NCBI GenBank assembly: GCA_002256245.1
Contig: NKIU01000001.1
Coordinates: forward strand, 982,232 to 1,046,231
Direction of reading: 5' to 3'
DNA length: 64,000 nt
DNA from: Pseudorhodobacter sp. PARRP1
GTDB taxonomy: Bacteria > Pseudomonadota > Alphaproteobacteria > Rhodobacterales > Rhodobacteraceae
Position numbers and translations under genes: made by a program. The notes beneath the pieces are model-generated. The model saw only the letters and a list, made by a program, of their open reading frames with translations. It searched no databases and was not told the DNA's origin. This document shows, one piece after another, positions 9,145 through 19,203 of the stretch; position 1 is the first letter of the stretch; every line of letters starts with the position of its first letter.

Positions 9145-12100
9145 TTACTGCAACGGCGTCAGCGCCGCGACTGGCACCCAGCCCAAGGCTTTGCCGTCTT
9201 TGGCGATGCGGGCGAAGCCGTCTTTTTCCTCGATCTTATAGACCCCGGCGAACACCCCCGCCGCGATCACCTGGACCTGCGTGCCCGACGGGGCGTCCAG
9301 AACCGCGGTGCCGCCTGCGACCACATGAGTCAGCGTCGCGGGGAAGCTTTCGGCGCTGGCGTCCAGCACGGAAACCTTTGAGCCCAAGGCGAAATCTGAT
9401 CCTTTGATCGACATTTGCGGCACTTGGCGCAGGCCAAAGGCGGCGAAGGACACCTCGGGCACTTTCACGTCCAGAAAGCTGGCGAGTTCGGTGACTTCGA
9501 TCGTCGCATTGCCGTTGGTATCGGCCTGCCCCATCGCATCCAGCATCGCCCAGGTCATCACGCCGTGGCCCTGATAGCCCTCCAGCGCCGGGGCGTCATC
9601 GGTCGAGGCGGACAGGATCGTCCGCCCCATCGCGCGGGTCAGCCGTTCCACCGCCGCCGATTGCGCCATCGCGGCATCGACAGACCGTGTCCCCGTCAGG
9701 CTGCCGCTTTCGCAGGTGTCATAAATCATCACCGATTTCTTCGCCTTGACCCGCGCCGCCCATTCCTGCCAGCGGTCTTGGTCTATGCCGTGTGTGCGGA
9801 TGGGATCGTCGCCGTCAAAGCGGAAATCCTGCGGGATGAAGTAGTATTTCCCCTCGACCGTTTTGCCGTGCCCGGCGAGGAAGAACAGGAACACGTCCTG
9901 AGATTTCGCCTGTTTGCCCATCTCGGTAAAGGCCGCGTCCAGCTTGGCCTCGGTCACGTCACGGTCCAGCAGAGTCACCACATTCACCGATTTGAACACC
10001 CCCGCGCCGGATTTTTTCATTGCATTGGCAAAGGCTTGCGCATCGGCTGCGGCGTATTTCAATTGCAGGCGGCCATCGGCATAATCGTTCACCCCGACCG
10101 CCAGCACATACAGCGACGGCGGTTCCGAACTCGCCACCCCGTCCCACGTCACCACCATCTGCCGGGGCGGCGAGGCGACGAGGCCCGCGGCGTTGTAAGC
10201 GACCACCTCGATGACATTGTCGCCAGGGTCGAGTGCGACGCGGGTTTTGGCGGTGGGCAGGTCTTCGTCCAGCGCCACGGGGGCGCGGGTGGGTTGCACC
10301 TCGACCGTCATGCCGTTCAGGCGCCATTCGATGCGGCCGATGCCGCCGCCTTCGTCTTGCAATTCGATCTCAACCTCGTAGTCGGGTTCCGAGGATTTGG
10401 CGGCTGGCAGTTTGAAGCGGGTGATCGGCGCGGGGCCAGAGCCAAGCACGCGCGCCAAATCCAACTCTGCCGCCGCCTTGGCGACCAGCCCATCGGGGTC
10501 GCCCGCCAGCTTGGCCGCCACCAGATCGGGGCGATAAAGCGCCTGATAGACCTGATCCACCGAGAACGCCCGCAACCCGTTCGACACCGAAACCAGTTGC
10601 GCGCCGTTGGGGGAGGCCGCGAAGAAGCCTTCGGGCGTCAGCATCAGCCATTCGCCATCCGGCGTCGCCAAAAACTCGGCCAGCAGCGCGCCGGATTTCA
10701 GATCATAAGCGCGATGCAGGCCCACCGGATCAATCACCACGCCGACACGGCCCCCCAGCAGCGCCGCGCGGTGACCGTCTACGTTCAGAGCGCGAAACTC
10801 GGCATTCAGATCGTCCGAGTAGGGCAGCGAGGGGTCGTAATCTATATCCGCCAGCAGGGCGTTGATCTCATCCGGTTTCAGCGGGATTTGCGCCAGCGTT
10901 TTCATATCGAATGCCGCCGCCGCACCTTCTTCCATCCCGGAATAAAGGTAAAACCGATCCCCGGCGGGTTCGATCTGTTCTTCCACGCCAAAGCCCGCAT
11001 CCGTCATGGCGATATGCGTTTCTAGCCGCGCCTCGGCCAAATTCCACACCCAGACACCGCCCGCGCCATCGGTGGTGAAAAACCGATCGCCGTCCAAAAG
11101 CGCGGTGCCGTTTTGGGCGTTGACGAGCGGCGTGGCGAAGGTGGCCTGTTTGGTCAGCGTCGCCGGATCAACCATCAGAATATCGCTGCCTTCCGAGCCG
11201 ATCAGCACCAGCCCGCCATCGGGGCCAAAGCTGATCCGGTCCAGTGCCGACATCGCGCGGGGCATCCCCTTGGCCTGCGCATCGGCGGCGTTATCCAGCG
11301 TCACCTCGGCAATCAAGCGGCCATCGGCAAGATTGAGGGTCGCAAGATAGGCAACATAGGGGTCATCTTGCGTGCTGGAATAAGCCAGCGTCTTGCCATC
11401 GGGCGCGATGTCGAGCGTCATCAGCCGATACACGGTGGCAGGCAGGTCAATGCGGCGGCTGCCGGTTTCGGTGATCACATCCAGCCAGTTTTGCGGTTTG
11501 TAAAAGCCATCCGGCTGCTGCACCAACTGACTGCCCGCCAGCACCAATGTGCCATCTGGCCCCAGCGCCATCGTCGTGATGGCCGAGGTCAGCGGCAAGG
11601 CGTTTTCCGGCAGCGGGCCTTCCGGGACGCGCGCGATGATCTCGCCATTCAGCGCGCGGCGCGCCAGGCCGCCTTGCTGGTTGGCGGCCCAGATTTGTGT
11701 CGAATCGGCGGTGAAGCGCAGTTTTTGCGCAGGCTCGTCCATCGCAGCCAGCGCGGCCCCGGTGGTCAGGTTCCAGATGCGGACGTCTGAACCATCGGCC
11801 ACACCCAGCAGCTTGCCGTCGGGAGAGGTTACCATATCCAGCACCGGGCCTTTGAACGGATGCAGGCGGAACACCTCGGCCCCCGTCAGCGCATCCAGCA
11901 CGGCGATATGGCCCGAGGCATAACCCGCCACGATCAGATTGCTGCCGGGGATCAGCATGGCTTGGGTCAGGTCGGGCTGTTTGACCTTGCGGATCAGGCG
12001 GTGGCTGCGCATATCCCACAGCGCCAGTTCGGCGTTAAAGCCATTGGCAAGCACCGTCAGCATCACCGTGCCATCCTGCGCAAAGCTGATGGAATGCAGC

Positions 12101-13239
12101 GAGACATCGTCTTGTGCGACATAGTAGTGCGGGTTCGATGGCACCAGATCAAACCCCTGCGGGTTTTGGGCTTGTGCCGCAGTCAGATCGGCCAAGGGCA
12201 GGTTGAAGCGGGTGGCGGGGTCGGTCGCATCTGGCGCGATGACGCCCCACAAATCGCCCTGCCGCACCGGGATCACCCCGCCGTCGTGCCGCCAGAAATC
12301 GTCAAACTGCGGCGCGGCGACCATGGTGCCATCCGGCGTGATAAAGCCGCGTTTGTCGCCGATCACGACACCCGCGATTCCATCGGCAAAGCCGTAAGCG
12401 CGGTCATATGTGGCGGGGATCACCAGTTGGTTCTGCTTATTGATATAACCCCACTTGCCGCCCGCCACCTGCACCGGGGCGAGGCCTTCGGAAAAGTCGC
12501 CTGCCGCCAGATAGTCGCCACCGATTTCGATGCCGACACCGTAGGGCGTGGCATAGCCCCAGCCCTGATCGCCCTGCACCGCAGCCATGCCATCGCTGAC
12601 GGGGCGGGTCGCCGCAAAGGGCGCGTCATCGCCGATCACCATCGAGCCATCGGCGCAATTCAGGTGCACCCAACCGCCGGGGAATTTGACGGCGACCATG
12701 CCCTCGGACGGCGGCAGCGCGTCTTGCACTTCGGGCAGCGTCTGGATAAACGCCTCGCCGCCCTGCATCAAACCTGCGCCGGAAAAGCTGGTGAAGATGC
12801 CGTTCTTGGTGCCCGTGATGCAACTGCCATCATTGCCCAGCAGTTTGTCGATCGCCAAATGATCGGGCAGAAATGCGCTGGCAGGGTCCAGCACATACCA
12901 CTCATCTTCGTATTCAAGCGGCGTATAGTCGGCGGGCTTGCCGATGGTTTGATAGTCATAATCCGTCAACGCGGTGCCGTTCAGATCAACCAGCCCCCAT
13001 TTGCCGCCCTGCTGCACCGCAAACCAGCCCTTGCCGGGATCGCCCACCGCCTGAAACTGCGGCGCGGCCACCCACGCGCCATCGCGGCCCATCAGCCCCC
13101 ACAGATCGCCCTGTTTCAGCGCCACCACGCCCTGATGTGCGGCCCCTGCATCCTGAAAGCCGGGCTGGGCCACCCATTGAAACGCATCATCCGCCATGGC
13201 GGGCGTGGCGAGGCAGGCAGCAAGGATAAGGGCGCGCAC
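9145..13239 (-). CDS. Giant exported caspase-like (peptidase C14) protein with WG and WD40-like repeats and SH3-like tail
   Basis: About 1364 residues. I start it at a GTG (13239) with a GGAGCC ribosome site, which gives the signal peptide VRALILAACLATPAMA; an in-frame ATG 21 codons earlier would bury this signal. Residues ~25-350 hold WG-type repeats (KQGDLWGLM, QGGKWGLVD, GGKWGYINK). Residues ~380-850 hold WD40-like blades with SPDGKLLGVADG and similar turns. A beta-sandwich linker follows. The caspase fold begins near 1065 (YVLAVGVNDYADG), with catalytic His1124 (FLAGHGK) and Cys1176 (YDTCESGS). The last ~70 residues resemble a bacterial SH3 domain. Both catalytic residues are intact, so a periplasmic or surface protease is likely. 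It is monocistronic and its substrates are unknown. Confidence 0.88.
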   Translation of the reverse strand: MRALILAACLATPAMADDAFQWVAQPGFQDAGAAHQGVVALKQGDLWGLMGRDGAWVAAPQFQAVGDPGKGWFAVQQGGKWGLVDLNGTALTDYDYQTIGKPADYTPLEYEDEWYVLDPASAFLPDHLAIDKLLGNDGSCITGTKNGIFTSFSGAGLMQGGEAFIQTLPEVQDALPPSEGMVAVKFPGGWVHLNCADGSMVIGDDAPFAATRPVSDGMAAVQGDQGWGYATPYGVGIEIGGDYLAAGDFSEGLAPVQVAGGKWGYINKQNQLVIPATYDRAYGFADGIAGVVIGDKRGFITPDGTMVAAPQFDDFWRHDGGVIPVRQGDLWGVIAPDATDPATRFNLPLADLTAAQAQNPQGFDLVPSNPHYYVAQDDVSLHSISFAQDGTVMLTVLANGFNAELALWDMRSHRLIRKVKQPDLTQAMLIPGSNLIVAGYASGHIAVLDALTGAEVFRLHPFKGPVLDMVTSPDGKLLGVADGSDVRIWNLTTGAALAAMDEPAQKLRFTADSTQIWAANQQGGLARRALNGEIIARVPEGPLPENALPLTSAITTMALGPDGTLVLAGSQLVQQPDGFYKPQNWLDVITETGSRRIDLPATVYRLMTLDIAPDGKTLAYSSTQDDPYVAYLATLNLADGRLIAEVTLDNAADAQAKGMPRAMSALDRISFGPDGGLVLIGSEGSDILMVDPATLTKQATFATPLVNAQNGTALLDGDRFFTTDGAGGVWVWNLAEARLETHIAMTDAGFGVEEQIEPAGDRFYLYSGMEEGAAAAFDMKTLAQIPLKPDEINALLADIDYDPSLPYSDDLNAEFRALNVDGHRAALLGGRVGVVIDPVGLHRAYDLKSGALLAEFLATPDGEWLMLTPEGFFAASPNGAQLVSVSNGLRAFSVDQVYQALYRPDLVAAKLAGDPDGLVAKAAAELDLARVLGSGPAPITRFKLPAAKSSEPDYEVEIELQDEGGGIGRIEWRLNGMTVEVQPTRAPVALDEDLPTAKTRVALDPGDNVIEVVAYNAAGLVASPPRQMVVTWDGVASSEPPSLYVLAVGVNDYADGRLQLKYAAADAQAFANAMKKSGAGVFKSVNVVTLLDRDVTEAKLDAAFTEMGKQAKSQDVFLFFLAGHGKTVEGKYYFIPQDFRFDGDDPIRTHGIDQDRWQEWAARVKAKKSVMIYDTCESGSLTGTRSVDAAMAQSAAVERLTRAMGRTILSASTDDAPALEGYQGHGVMTWAMLDAMGQADTNGNATIEVTELASFLDVKVPEVSFAAFGLRQVPQMSIKGSDFALGSKVSVLDASAESFPATLTHVVAGGTAVLDAPSGTQVQVIAAGVFAGVYKIEEKDGFARIAKDGKALGWVPVAALTPLQ

Positions 13240-13378
13240 GGGCAGGCTCCGGTTCGGGTTGGCGCAGCCTGCGACGGGCTGGGCGCGGTTGGCAACTGAC
13301 AAGTGTTGTCATGCGGGGCGCGGCAGGGCTTAACTGGCGGCATCCAAACGAATCATCGCTGTGCAAACCGGAGGCATC

Positions 13379-13987
13379 ATGCGGCTTTACCACTCGCCCA
13401 CCACCCCCTTTGGACGCAAGGTCATGGTGCTGATTCTCGAACTTGGCCTGCAAGATCGCATTGATATCGCCGATGTGATGGGCACGCCCTTGGCACCCGG
13501 AACGCTGCCGGTGGATCAGAACCCGCTGGGCAAGATCCCCGCGCTGCAAACTGAAGATGGCGTGATTTACGACAGCCGGGTGATCTGCCGCTATCTGAAC
13601 GATCTTGCGGGCGGGGCGATGTATCCGGGCGGGGCAGCACAGTGGAAAACCCTGACGCTGGAGGCCACGATTGACGGGATTCTCGAGGCTGCGCTGGCGA
13701 TGGTCTATGAGGTGCGGCTGCGGCCCGCTGACAAGCAATTCCCGGAATGGATTGAAGCACAATGGCTTAAGGCCGCCCGCGCGCTGGATGTAATCGAGGC
13801 CGACTGGATGGATCACCTCTCGGGCCCGCTGACCATGCCGCAGATCGCGATGGGCTGCGCGCTGGATTACCTTGATTTCCGCTTGGATGCGCGCGGCTGG
13901 CGCGATGGGCGGCCAAAGCTGGCGGCATGGGCGGCAGAGTTTGCCGATCGCCCCGCCATGCTGGCGACAAAACCCGTCGCGGTGTGA
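13379..13987 (+). CDS. Glutathione S-transferase family protein
   Basis: A 202-residue two-domain GST. The N-terminal thioredoxin-like part begins MRLYHSPTTPFGRKVM and contains the cis-Pro/Ser-Arg region NPLGKIPALQTEDG and YDSRVICRYLND, which binds glutathione. The all-helical C-terminal domain follows. The start is the ATG behind GGAGGCATC; an upstream in-frame ATG six codons earlier lacks a comparable site. GSTs conjugate or reduce electrophiles; the substrate here is unknown. The gene is divergent from the caspase-like gene across 139 bases and is followed by a long leader for petABC. Confidence 0.87.
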   Translation: MRLYHSPTTPFGRKVMVLILELGLQDRIDIADVMGTPLAPGTLPVDQNPLGKIPALQTEDGVIYDSRVICRYLNDLAGGAMYPGGAAQWKTLTLEATIDGILEAALAMVYEVRLRPADKQFPEWIEAQWLKAARALDVIEADWMDHLSGPLTMPQIAMGCALDYLDFRLDARGWRDGRPKLAAWAAEFADRPAMLATKPVAV

Positions 13988-14233
13988 CGATTTAATCTGA
14001 CAAATTCGCTTTGGTTGCCACAAAACGCGCCCAAGCGGGCCGCCGATAGGAACGAATTGCGTAGCTTCAAGGTCGCAGTTCGCGAAAAGCTGATTTCCGC
14101 TGCCCCTGCGCGCCTTTGTCCGCTGGACGCCCGCGCTTTCTGTGGCTAAACCCGGCCTGCAAGGCAGCGGGCAACCGGGGCCGTATTGATATATGGGTCG
14201 CGCACTTCGCGGCCTTTGAAGGGAGAAGTTCTC

Positions 14234-14794
14234 GTGTCCCACGCAGACGATCACGCAGGCACCCGCAGGGATTTCCTGTATTACGCAACCGCCGGGGCGG
14301 GCGTTGTCGCCACTGGCGCAGCGGTTTGGCCGCTGGTCAACCAGATGAACCCCTCGGCCGACACCCGCGCCCTGGCCTCGATCATGGTCGATATTTCGGG
14401 CGTAGAGCCGGGCACCCAGATCACGGTGAAATGGCGCGGCAAGCCGGTGTTCATCCGCCGCCGCACCCCGGATGACATCGAAAAGGGTCGCGCCGTGGCG
14501 CTGGCCGATCTGGTCGATACCAACGCCGAAAACGCCAACCTTGATTCGACCGCCACCGCAGAAGACAAGAACCGCACGCTGGATGAAGCCGGCGAGTGGT
14601 TGGTGATGATGGGCGTTTGCACCCACCTTGGCTGCGTGCCCTTGGGCGATGCCGGCGATTTCGACGGCTGGTTTTGCCCTTGCCACGGTTCGCACTATGA
14701 TATGGCGGGCCGTATTCGCAAAGGCCCGGCGCCGCGCAACCTGCCGGTTCCGGTGGCGAAGTTCGAAAACGAAACAACGATCAAGCTGGGATAA
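14234..14794 (+). CDS. petA: Ubiquinol-cytochrome c reductase Rieske iron-sulfur subunit
   Basis: A 186-residue membrane-anchored [2Fe-2S] subunit of the cytochrome bc1 complex, which passes electrons from quinol to cytochrome c1. The N-terminus carries a twin-arginine-like [12 protein letters not shown] followed by a single membrane helix, as in other bc1 Rieske proteins. The cluster ligands are CTHLGC (Cys129, His131, Cys134) and CPCHGSH (Cys148, Cys150, His151 region). The start is a GTG with GGGAGAAG eight bases upstream; an ATG 16 codons earlier has no such site. It is the first gene of petABC, 12 bases before petB. Confidence 0.97.
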   Translation: MSHADDHAGTRRDFLYYATAGAGVVATGAAVWPLVNQMNPSADTRALASIMVDISGVEPGTQITVKWRGKPVFIRRRTPDDIEKGRAVALADLVDTNAENANLDSTATAEDKNRTLDEAGEWLVMMGVCTHLGCVPLGDAGDFDGWFCPCHGSHYDMAGRIRKGPAPRNLPVPVAKFENETTIKLG

Positions 14795-14806
14795 GGGACA
14801 ACATCC

Positions 14807-16120
14807 ATGGCCGGAATTCCGCACGACCACTACGAACCAAAGCCGGGCATTCAAACCTGGCTGCACAAGCGCCTGCCCATCGTCAGCGTCGCTTATGACA
14901 CGCTTTTCATCCCGACGCCGAAGAATCTGAACTGGATGTGGATCTGGGGCATCGTGCTGGCCTTCTGTCTGGGCCTGCAGATCGTCACCGGCATCGTGCT
15001 GGCGATGCACTACACCCCGCATGTCGATTTTGCGTTCAAATCGGTTGAGCACATCATGCGCGACGTGAACGGCGGCTATATGCTGCGCTACATCCACGCC
15101 AACGGCGCATCGCTGTTCTTCTTTGCCGTCTATCTGCACATCTTCCGCGGCCTTTACTACGGGTCTTACAAAGCACCGCGTGAAGTGACGTGGATCATCG
15201 GCATGCTGATCTATCTGGCGATGATGGCGACCGGCTTCATGGGCTACGTTCTGCCCTGGGGTCAGATGTCGTTCTGGGGTGCCACGGTGATCACCGGCCT
15301 GTTCGGCGCTATCCCCGGCATTGGCCCAACCATTCAGGAATGGCTGCTGGGCGGCCCGGCTGTGGACAACGCCACGCTGAACCGCTTCTTCAGCTTGCAC
15401 TACCTGCTGCCGTTCGTGATTGCAGGCCTTGTGGCATTGCATATCTGGGCGTTCCACAGCACCGGCAACAACAACCCGACGGGTGTTGAAGTCCGCCGCA
15501 CCTCGAAGGAAGAGGCCGCGAAAGACACCCTGCCGTTCTGGCCCTACTTTGTGATCAAAGACCTGTTCGCGCTGGCCGTGGTTCTGGCAATCTTCTTTGC
15601 CGTCGTCGCCTTCATGCCGAACTTCCTTGGCCACCCTGACAACTACATCGAAGCCAACCCGCTTTCGACGCCTGCGCATATCGTGCCGGAATGGTATTTC
15701 CTGCCGTTCTACGCAATTCTGCGCGCCTTCACGGCTGACGTGTGGATTGTGCAACTGGTGCATTTCGTGACCTTCGGCATCATCGACGCCAAATTCTTCG
15801 GCGTGCTGGCGATGTTCGGGGCCATCGCGGTGATGGCGCTGGTGCCGTGGCTGGACACGTCCTCGGTGCGCTCGGGCAAGTATCGCCCGAAGTTCAAGGC
15901 ATGGTTCTGGCTGCTGGCGATCGACTTTGTGGTGCTGATGTGGGTGGGTGCGATGCCGACCGAAGGCATCTACCCCTACATCTCGCTGATCGCCTCGACC
16001 TACTGGTTCGCGTATTTCCTGATCATCATGCCGCTGCTTGGCGTGTTGGAAAAACCGCTGCCGCAACCCGCCACGATTGAAGAAGACTTCAAATCGCACT
16101 ACGCCGCACCGGCTGAGTGA
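14807..16120 (+). CDS. petB: Cytochrome b of the bc1 complex
   Basis: A 437-residue integral membrane protein with eight predicted helices and two b-haem sites. The histidine pairs lie in helices B and D ([15 protein letters not shown] and [10 protein letters not shown]). The Qo-site PEWY motif is present as [16 protein letters not shown]. The extended C-terminus is usual for alphaproteobacteria. It oxidises ubiquinol at Qo and reduces quinone at Qi, pumping protons. It lies between petA and petC in one operon with short gaps. Confidence 0.98.
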   Translation: MAGIPHDHYEPKPGIQTWLHKRLPIVSVAYDTLFIPTPKNLNWMWIWGIVLAFCLGLQIVTGIVLAMHYTPHVDFAFKSVEHIMRDVNGGYMLRYIHANGASLFFFAVYLHIFRGLYYGSYKAPREVTWIIGMLIYLAMMATGFMGYVLPWGQMSFWGATVITGLFGAIPGIGPTIQEWLLGGPAVDNATLNRFFSLHYLLPFVIAGLVALHIWAFHSTGNNNPTGVEVRRTSKEEAAKDTLPFWPYFVIKDLFALAVVLAIFFAVVAFMPNFLGHPDNYIEANPLSTPAHIVPEWYFLPFYAILRAFTADVWIVQLVHFVTFGIIDAKFFGVLAMFGAIAVMALVPWLDTSSVRSGKYRPKFKAWFWLLAIDFVVLMWVGAMPTEGIYPYISLIASTYWFAYFLIIMPLLGVLEKPLPQPATIEEDFKSHYAAPAE

Positions 16121-16139
16121 GAGAAAGGAACTGACTGAG

Positions 16140-16928
16140 ATGTTTCGCAAAATCGCAATCAGCGCTGTCTCTGCACTGGGTTTGATGACGGGCGTGGGCT
16201 TGGCTGCCGAAGGTGGTGCCCATATCGAAGACGTGCCGTTCAGCTTTGAAGGGCCGTTTGGCACCTATGACGAGCATCAGCTTCAGCGCGGGCTTCAGGT
16301 GTTCACGGAAGTCTGCTCGGCGTGCCACGGGTTGAAGATGGTGCCGCTCCGCGCGCTGTCGGATGAGGGTGGCCCGCGTCTGCCCGAAGATCAGGTGCGC
16401 GCTTATGCCAAGAACTTCACCATCACCGACAAAGACACCGGTGAAGACCGTGACCGCCTGCCGACCGACAACTTCCCTGCCAACGTCGATGCGGGCGCGC
16501 CCGATCTGTCGTTGATGGCGAAGGCGCGCGCTGGCTTCCACGGCCCTTACGGCCTTGGCATCAACCAGTTGCTGCACGGCATTGGTGGCCCGGAATACAT
16601 CGTGAACCTGCTGCACGGCTATACCGGCGCGGACAAGGACGAGGCCGGGACCACCTTCTACGAGAACCCGATCTTCTCGACCGGCTGGATCAAGATGCCG
16701 CCGCCGCTGGCCGATGGTCAGGTGGAATTCGCCGATGGTTCGCCCAACGATGTCAAGCACATGGCCGAAGATGTGGCTGCGTTCCTGATGTGGTCGGCAG
16801 AACCCAAGCTGAACGCCCGCAAAGACACGGGTTTCAAGGCGGTTTTGTTCCTGATCCTGCTGGCCTCGCTGCTGTATTTGACCAACAAGCGGCTTTGGGC
16901 AGACGTCAAAGGCAAGAAAATCCACTAA
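16140..16928 (+). CDS. petC: Cytochrome c1
   Basis: A 262-residue c-type cytochrome that takes electrons from the Rieske protein and hands them to soluble cytochrome c in the periplasm. It has a cleavable signal peptide ([18 protein letters not shown]), the haem attachment site [10 protein letters not shown] (Cys59, Cys62, His63), and the Met axial-ligand region near [13 protein letters not shown]-terminal membrane anchor ([20 protein letters not shown]) holds it to the complex. The ATG has GAAAGGAA upstream, 19 bases behind petB. A bidirectional terminator closes the operon. Confidence 0.97.
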   Translation: MFRKIAISAVSALGLMTGVGLAAEGGAHIEDVPFSFEGPFGTYDEHQLQRGLQVFTEVCSACHGLKMVPLRALSDEGGPRLPEDQVRAYAKNFTITDKDTGEDRDRLPTDNFPANVDAGAPDLSLMAKARAGFHGPYGLGINQLLHGIGGPEYIVNLLHGYTGADKDEAGTTFYENPIFSTGWIKMPPPLADGQVEFADGSPNDVKHMAEDVAAFLMWSAEPKLNARKDTGFKAVLFLILLASLLYLTNKRLWADVKGKKIH

Positions 16929-16952
16929 GCCTGTGATCTTCATCTTCGGAAA

Positions 16953-16978
16953 AACCCCGCCATAGTGCGGGGTTTTTT
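16953..16978. terminator. Bidirectional terminator between petC and thiQ
   Basis: The stem AACCCCGC pairs with GCGGGGTT around a CATAGT loop, with A and T runs on the two sides. It ends petABC on the plus strand and overlaps the thiQ stop codon on the minus strand, so it serves both convergent operons. Confidence 0.9.
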
Positions 16979-17672
16979 ATTGCCCGAGATAGTCGCGCAA
17001 TGCCTGCGGCGGGTTGGCGAACAAATCGGCGGTATCCTGCGGTGCCAGCGCGCGCCCGTCTGCCACCAGCACTGTCTTGTCGGCAAAGCGTTTGGCGTCA
17101 TTGGGGTCGTGTGTCACCATCAGCACCGCCGCTCCGGTGGCGGTGGCGACCTCGTCCAGCAGCTCCAGCATCTCGGCCTTCAGCGCGGGGCCCAGCGCGG
17201 CAAACGGCTCGTCCAGCAGCAGCACCGGGCGGGCGCGCAACAAGGCGCGTGCCAGCGCCGCCCTGCCCTGCTGGCCGCCCGAAAGCTGCCCCGGCTTGCG
17301 CGCGCCCATGCCGGCAAGGCCAACACGGCCCAACGCCGTGTCAATCTGAGCCGTTTGCGCGGGCGTCAGCCGCAGCGTCGGCGACAGGCCCAGCCCAAGG
17401 TTCTGCGCCAATGTCAGATGCGGGAACAGGTTTTGATCCTGAAACAGGATGGTCAAAGGCCGCGCACCCGGAGCGACCTGTGCAAGATCTTCGCCCTGCC
17501 ACAGGATACGCCCCTGCACAGGCGCAATAAACCCCGCCAAGGCCATCAACAGCGTTGATTTCCCCGCCCCGGATGGCCCGATCAGCGCCACCCGATCGCC
17601 CGCGCCAACCGACCAGTCCGCGCAAAGCCGGAAGTCATCCTGACTTAACACCAGCGTCTCAAGCGTCAGCAT
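16977..17672 (-). CDS. thiQ: Thiamine ABC transporter ATP-binding protein
   Basis: About 231 residues of a classical ABC ATPase. Walker A is GPSGAGKSTLLMALAG, the signature is LSGGQQGRAALARALL, Walker B is VLLLDEPFAALG, and the H-loop is VLMVTHDPNDAKR. It powers uptake of thiamine or its phosphates through ThiP. I start it at MLTLETL, which overlaps the thiP stop by 14 bases; an upstream in-frame ATG seven codons earlier would give a longer overlap. It is the last gene of the riboswitch-controlled thiBPQ operon. Length fits ThiQ. Confidence 0.93.
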   Translation of the reverse strand: MLTLETLVLSQDDFRLCADWSVGAGDRVALIGPSGAGKSTLLMALAGFIAPVQGRILWQGEDLAQVAPGARPLTILFQDQNLFPHLTLAQNLGLGLSPTLRLTPAQTAQIDTALGRVGLAGMGARKPGQLSGGQQGRAALARALLRARPVLLLDEPFAALGPALKAEMLELLDEVATATGAAVLMVTHDPNDAKRFADKTVLVADGRALAPQDTADLFANPPQALRDYLGQ

Positions 17673-19203
17673 AATGGCTTCCCAATCTGTCAAAACCTAA
17701 AAACAGCGCGAAACTGACCGCCACCAGAATCAACGAGACCGCCGCCGCCTGTTGCAGCCGATACGCCCCGATCAGATGCTGCACGAACAGCGGCAAAGTG
17801 GCCCCGCCATCGCCCGCGAACAAGGCAATCACCCCCAGATCACCCATCGACAATGCCGCCGCCAACCCCGCGCCATAGCCCAAGGGCCGCGCCAGACGTG
17901 GCAGCGTGACAAAGCGCAACACGGTGCGGCGCGGCAGGCCAAGGCTGGCGGTCAATCGGCCATAATCGGTCTGCACCTGCCGCGCTTCGGGCAGCAGCAG
18001 GCGGAACAGATAGGGCAAGGTCAGCGTCGCATTGACCAGCACAGTGATCGGCAGCGCGACAGTTTCCGGCGTCACAAACGGCCGCACCATCAGGAAAAGC
18101 CCGGTCCCCAGCACCAGCGCGCTTGCCGCAAGGGGCAGCATCGCCGCCAGTTCAATGCTTCGGCTTTTGCTGCGCGCGGCCCCGGTTGCCAAGACCAGCG
18201 CGACTGCGGTCGCAAGCACCGCCGAGAGGGCAGCCACCGAAACCGAGCGCACAACCGCAGGCCAAACCCCGTTCGGCAGCGCCAGCATCCCCGGCAGGCC
18301 TTTGATCACCACCGCCAGCAACGGCGCGAACAGGAACAGCGCCGCAAGCGCAATCGCCAACCCATCCGCACCCCGCCGCCACCCCGTGGGGACCGCGATC
18401 TGCATAGTCCGCCCCAACCCCGCTCCAAAGCCCTGCGGCAAGGTCAGCCCCGCCGCCGCCAGCGTGATCGCCGCACATAGCGTAAACTGCACCGCAGCCA
18501 ACAACGCCGCGCGGCCCAGATCAAACTCGAACCGCAGGGATTGATAGATCGCAAGCTCCAGCGTGCTGGCCTTTGGCCCGCCGCCCAGCATCAGGGCGAT
18601 GGCAAAACTCGCCAGACAAATCAGCAGGATCACCGCAAAAATCCCCGGCACCTGCGCGCGCAGCATGGGGGCCTCTAGATGCCGAAACTGCGCGGATGGC
18701 GGCAGGCCCAGCGACTGCGCCAGGCGGAACCGCTCGGATGGGATCGACTGCCAGCCGTGCAGCAGCATCCTTGTGGCCAGCGGCATGTTGAAAAACACGT
18801 TCGCCAGCACGATGCCATGCAGGCCAAAGATCGAGACCTCCGGCAGCCCCAGTCCCGCCAGCGCCGCATTGACCGGCCCGCCCCGGCCAAACACCGTCAG
18901 CAACCCCATCACCGCCACCACCACCGGCAACACAAACGGCGCGGCCATCAGGCGGATCAACACCCCCCGCCCGGCAAAGCGGCGACGAAACAGCGCCCGC
19001 GCCACCGGGATCGCCAGCAGGCTTGAGATCGCCGCCGACAGGCTGGCTTGCAGCAGGGTGAACCGCACGGCCTGCCAATCCGCGGGGGCCAAAGCAAAGC
19101 TTTCCGCCCGCGCGGCCACCATCGCCGCACTGCCCAAAATCAGCGCGGCGATGGCAATGCTCAGCCCGTGGGCTGGGCTTAGCGGGAGAGCGCGGCTTGC
19201 CAT
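17659..19203 (-). CDS. thiP: Thiamine/thiamine pyrophosphate ABC transporter permease
   Basis: A 514-residue membrane protein made of two fused permease halves with about twelve helices. Each half has an EAA-type coupling loop (for example LAQSLGLPPSAQFRHLEAP and TASLGLPRRTVLRFVTLP). This fused design is typical of ThiP and distinguishes it from two-subunit transporters. The start ATG overlaps the end of thiB by 25 bases, and the gene's end overlaps thiQ, which supports tight co-translation. Confidence 0.94.
   Translation of the reverse strand: MASRALPLSPAHGLSIAIAALILGSAAMVAARAESFALAPADWQAVRFTLLQASLSAAISSLLAIPVARALFRRRFAGRGVLIRLMAAPFVLPVVVAVMGLLTVFGRGGPVNAALAGLGLPEVSIFGLHGIVLANVFFNMPLATRMLLHGWQSIPSERFRLAQSLGLPPSAQFRHLEAPMLRAQVPGIFAVILLICLASFAIALMLGGGPKASTLELAIYQSLRFEFDLGRAALLAAVQFTLCAAITLAAAGLTLPQGFGAGLGRTMQIAVPTGWRRGADGLAIALAALFLFAPLLAVVIKGLPGMLALPNGVWPAVVRSVSVAALSAVLATAVALVLATGAARSKSRSIELAAMLPLAASALVLGTGLFLMVRPFVTPETVALPITVLVNATLTLPYLFRLLLPEARQVQTDYGRLTASLGLPRRTVLRFVTLPRLARPLGYGAGLAAALSMGDLGVIALFAGDGGATLPLFVQHLIGAYRLQQAAAVSLILVAVSFALFLGFDRLGSHYADA

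Noticed and set aside
13187-16264. Open frame of about 1025 codons on the minus strand.
   Set aside because: Shadow of GST and petABC on the plus strand. His/Arg-rich composition without domains.
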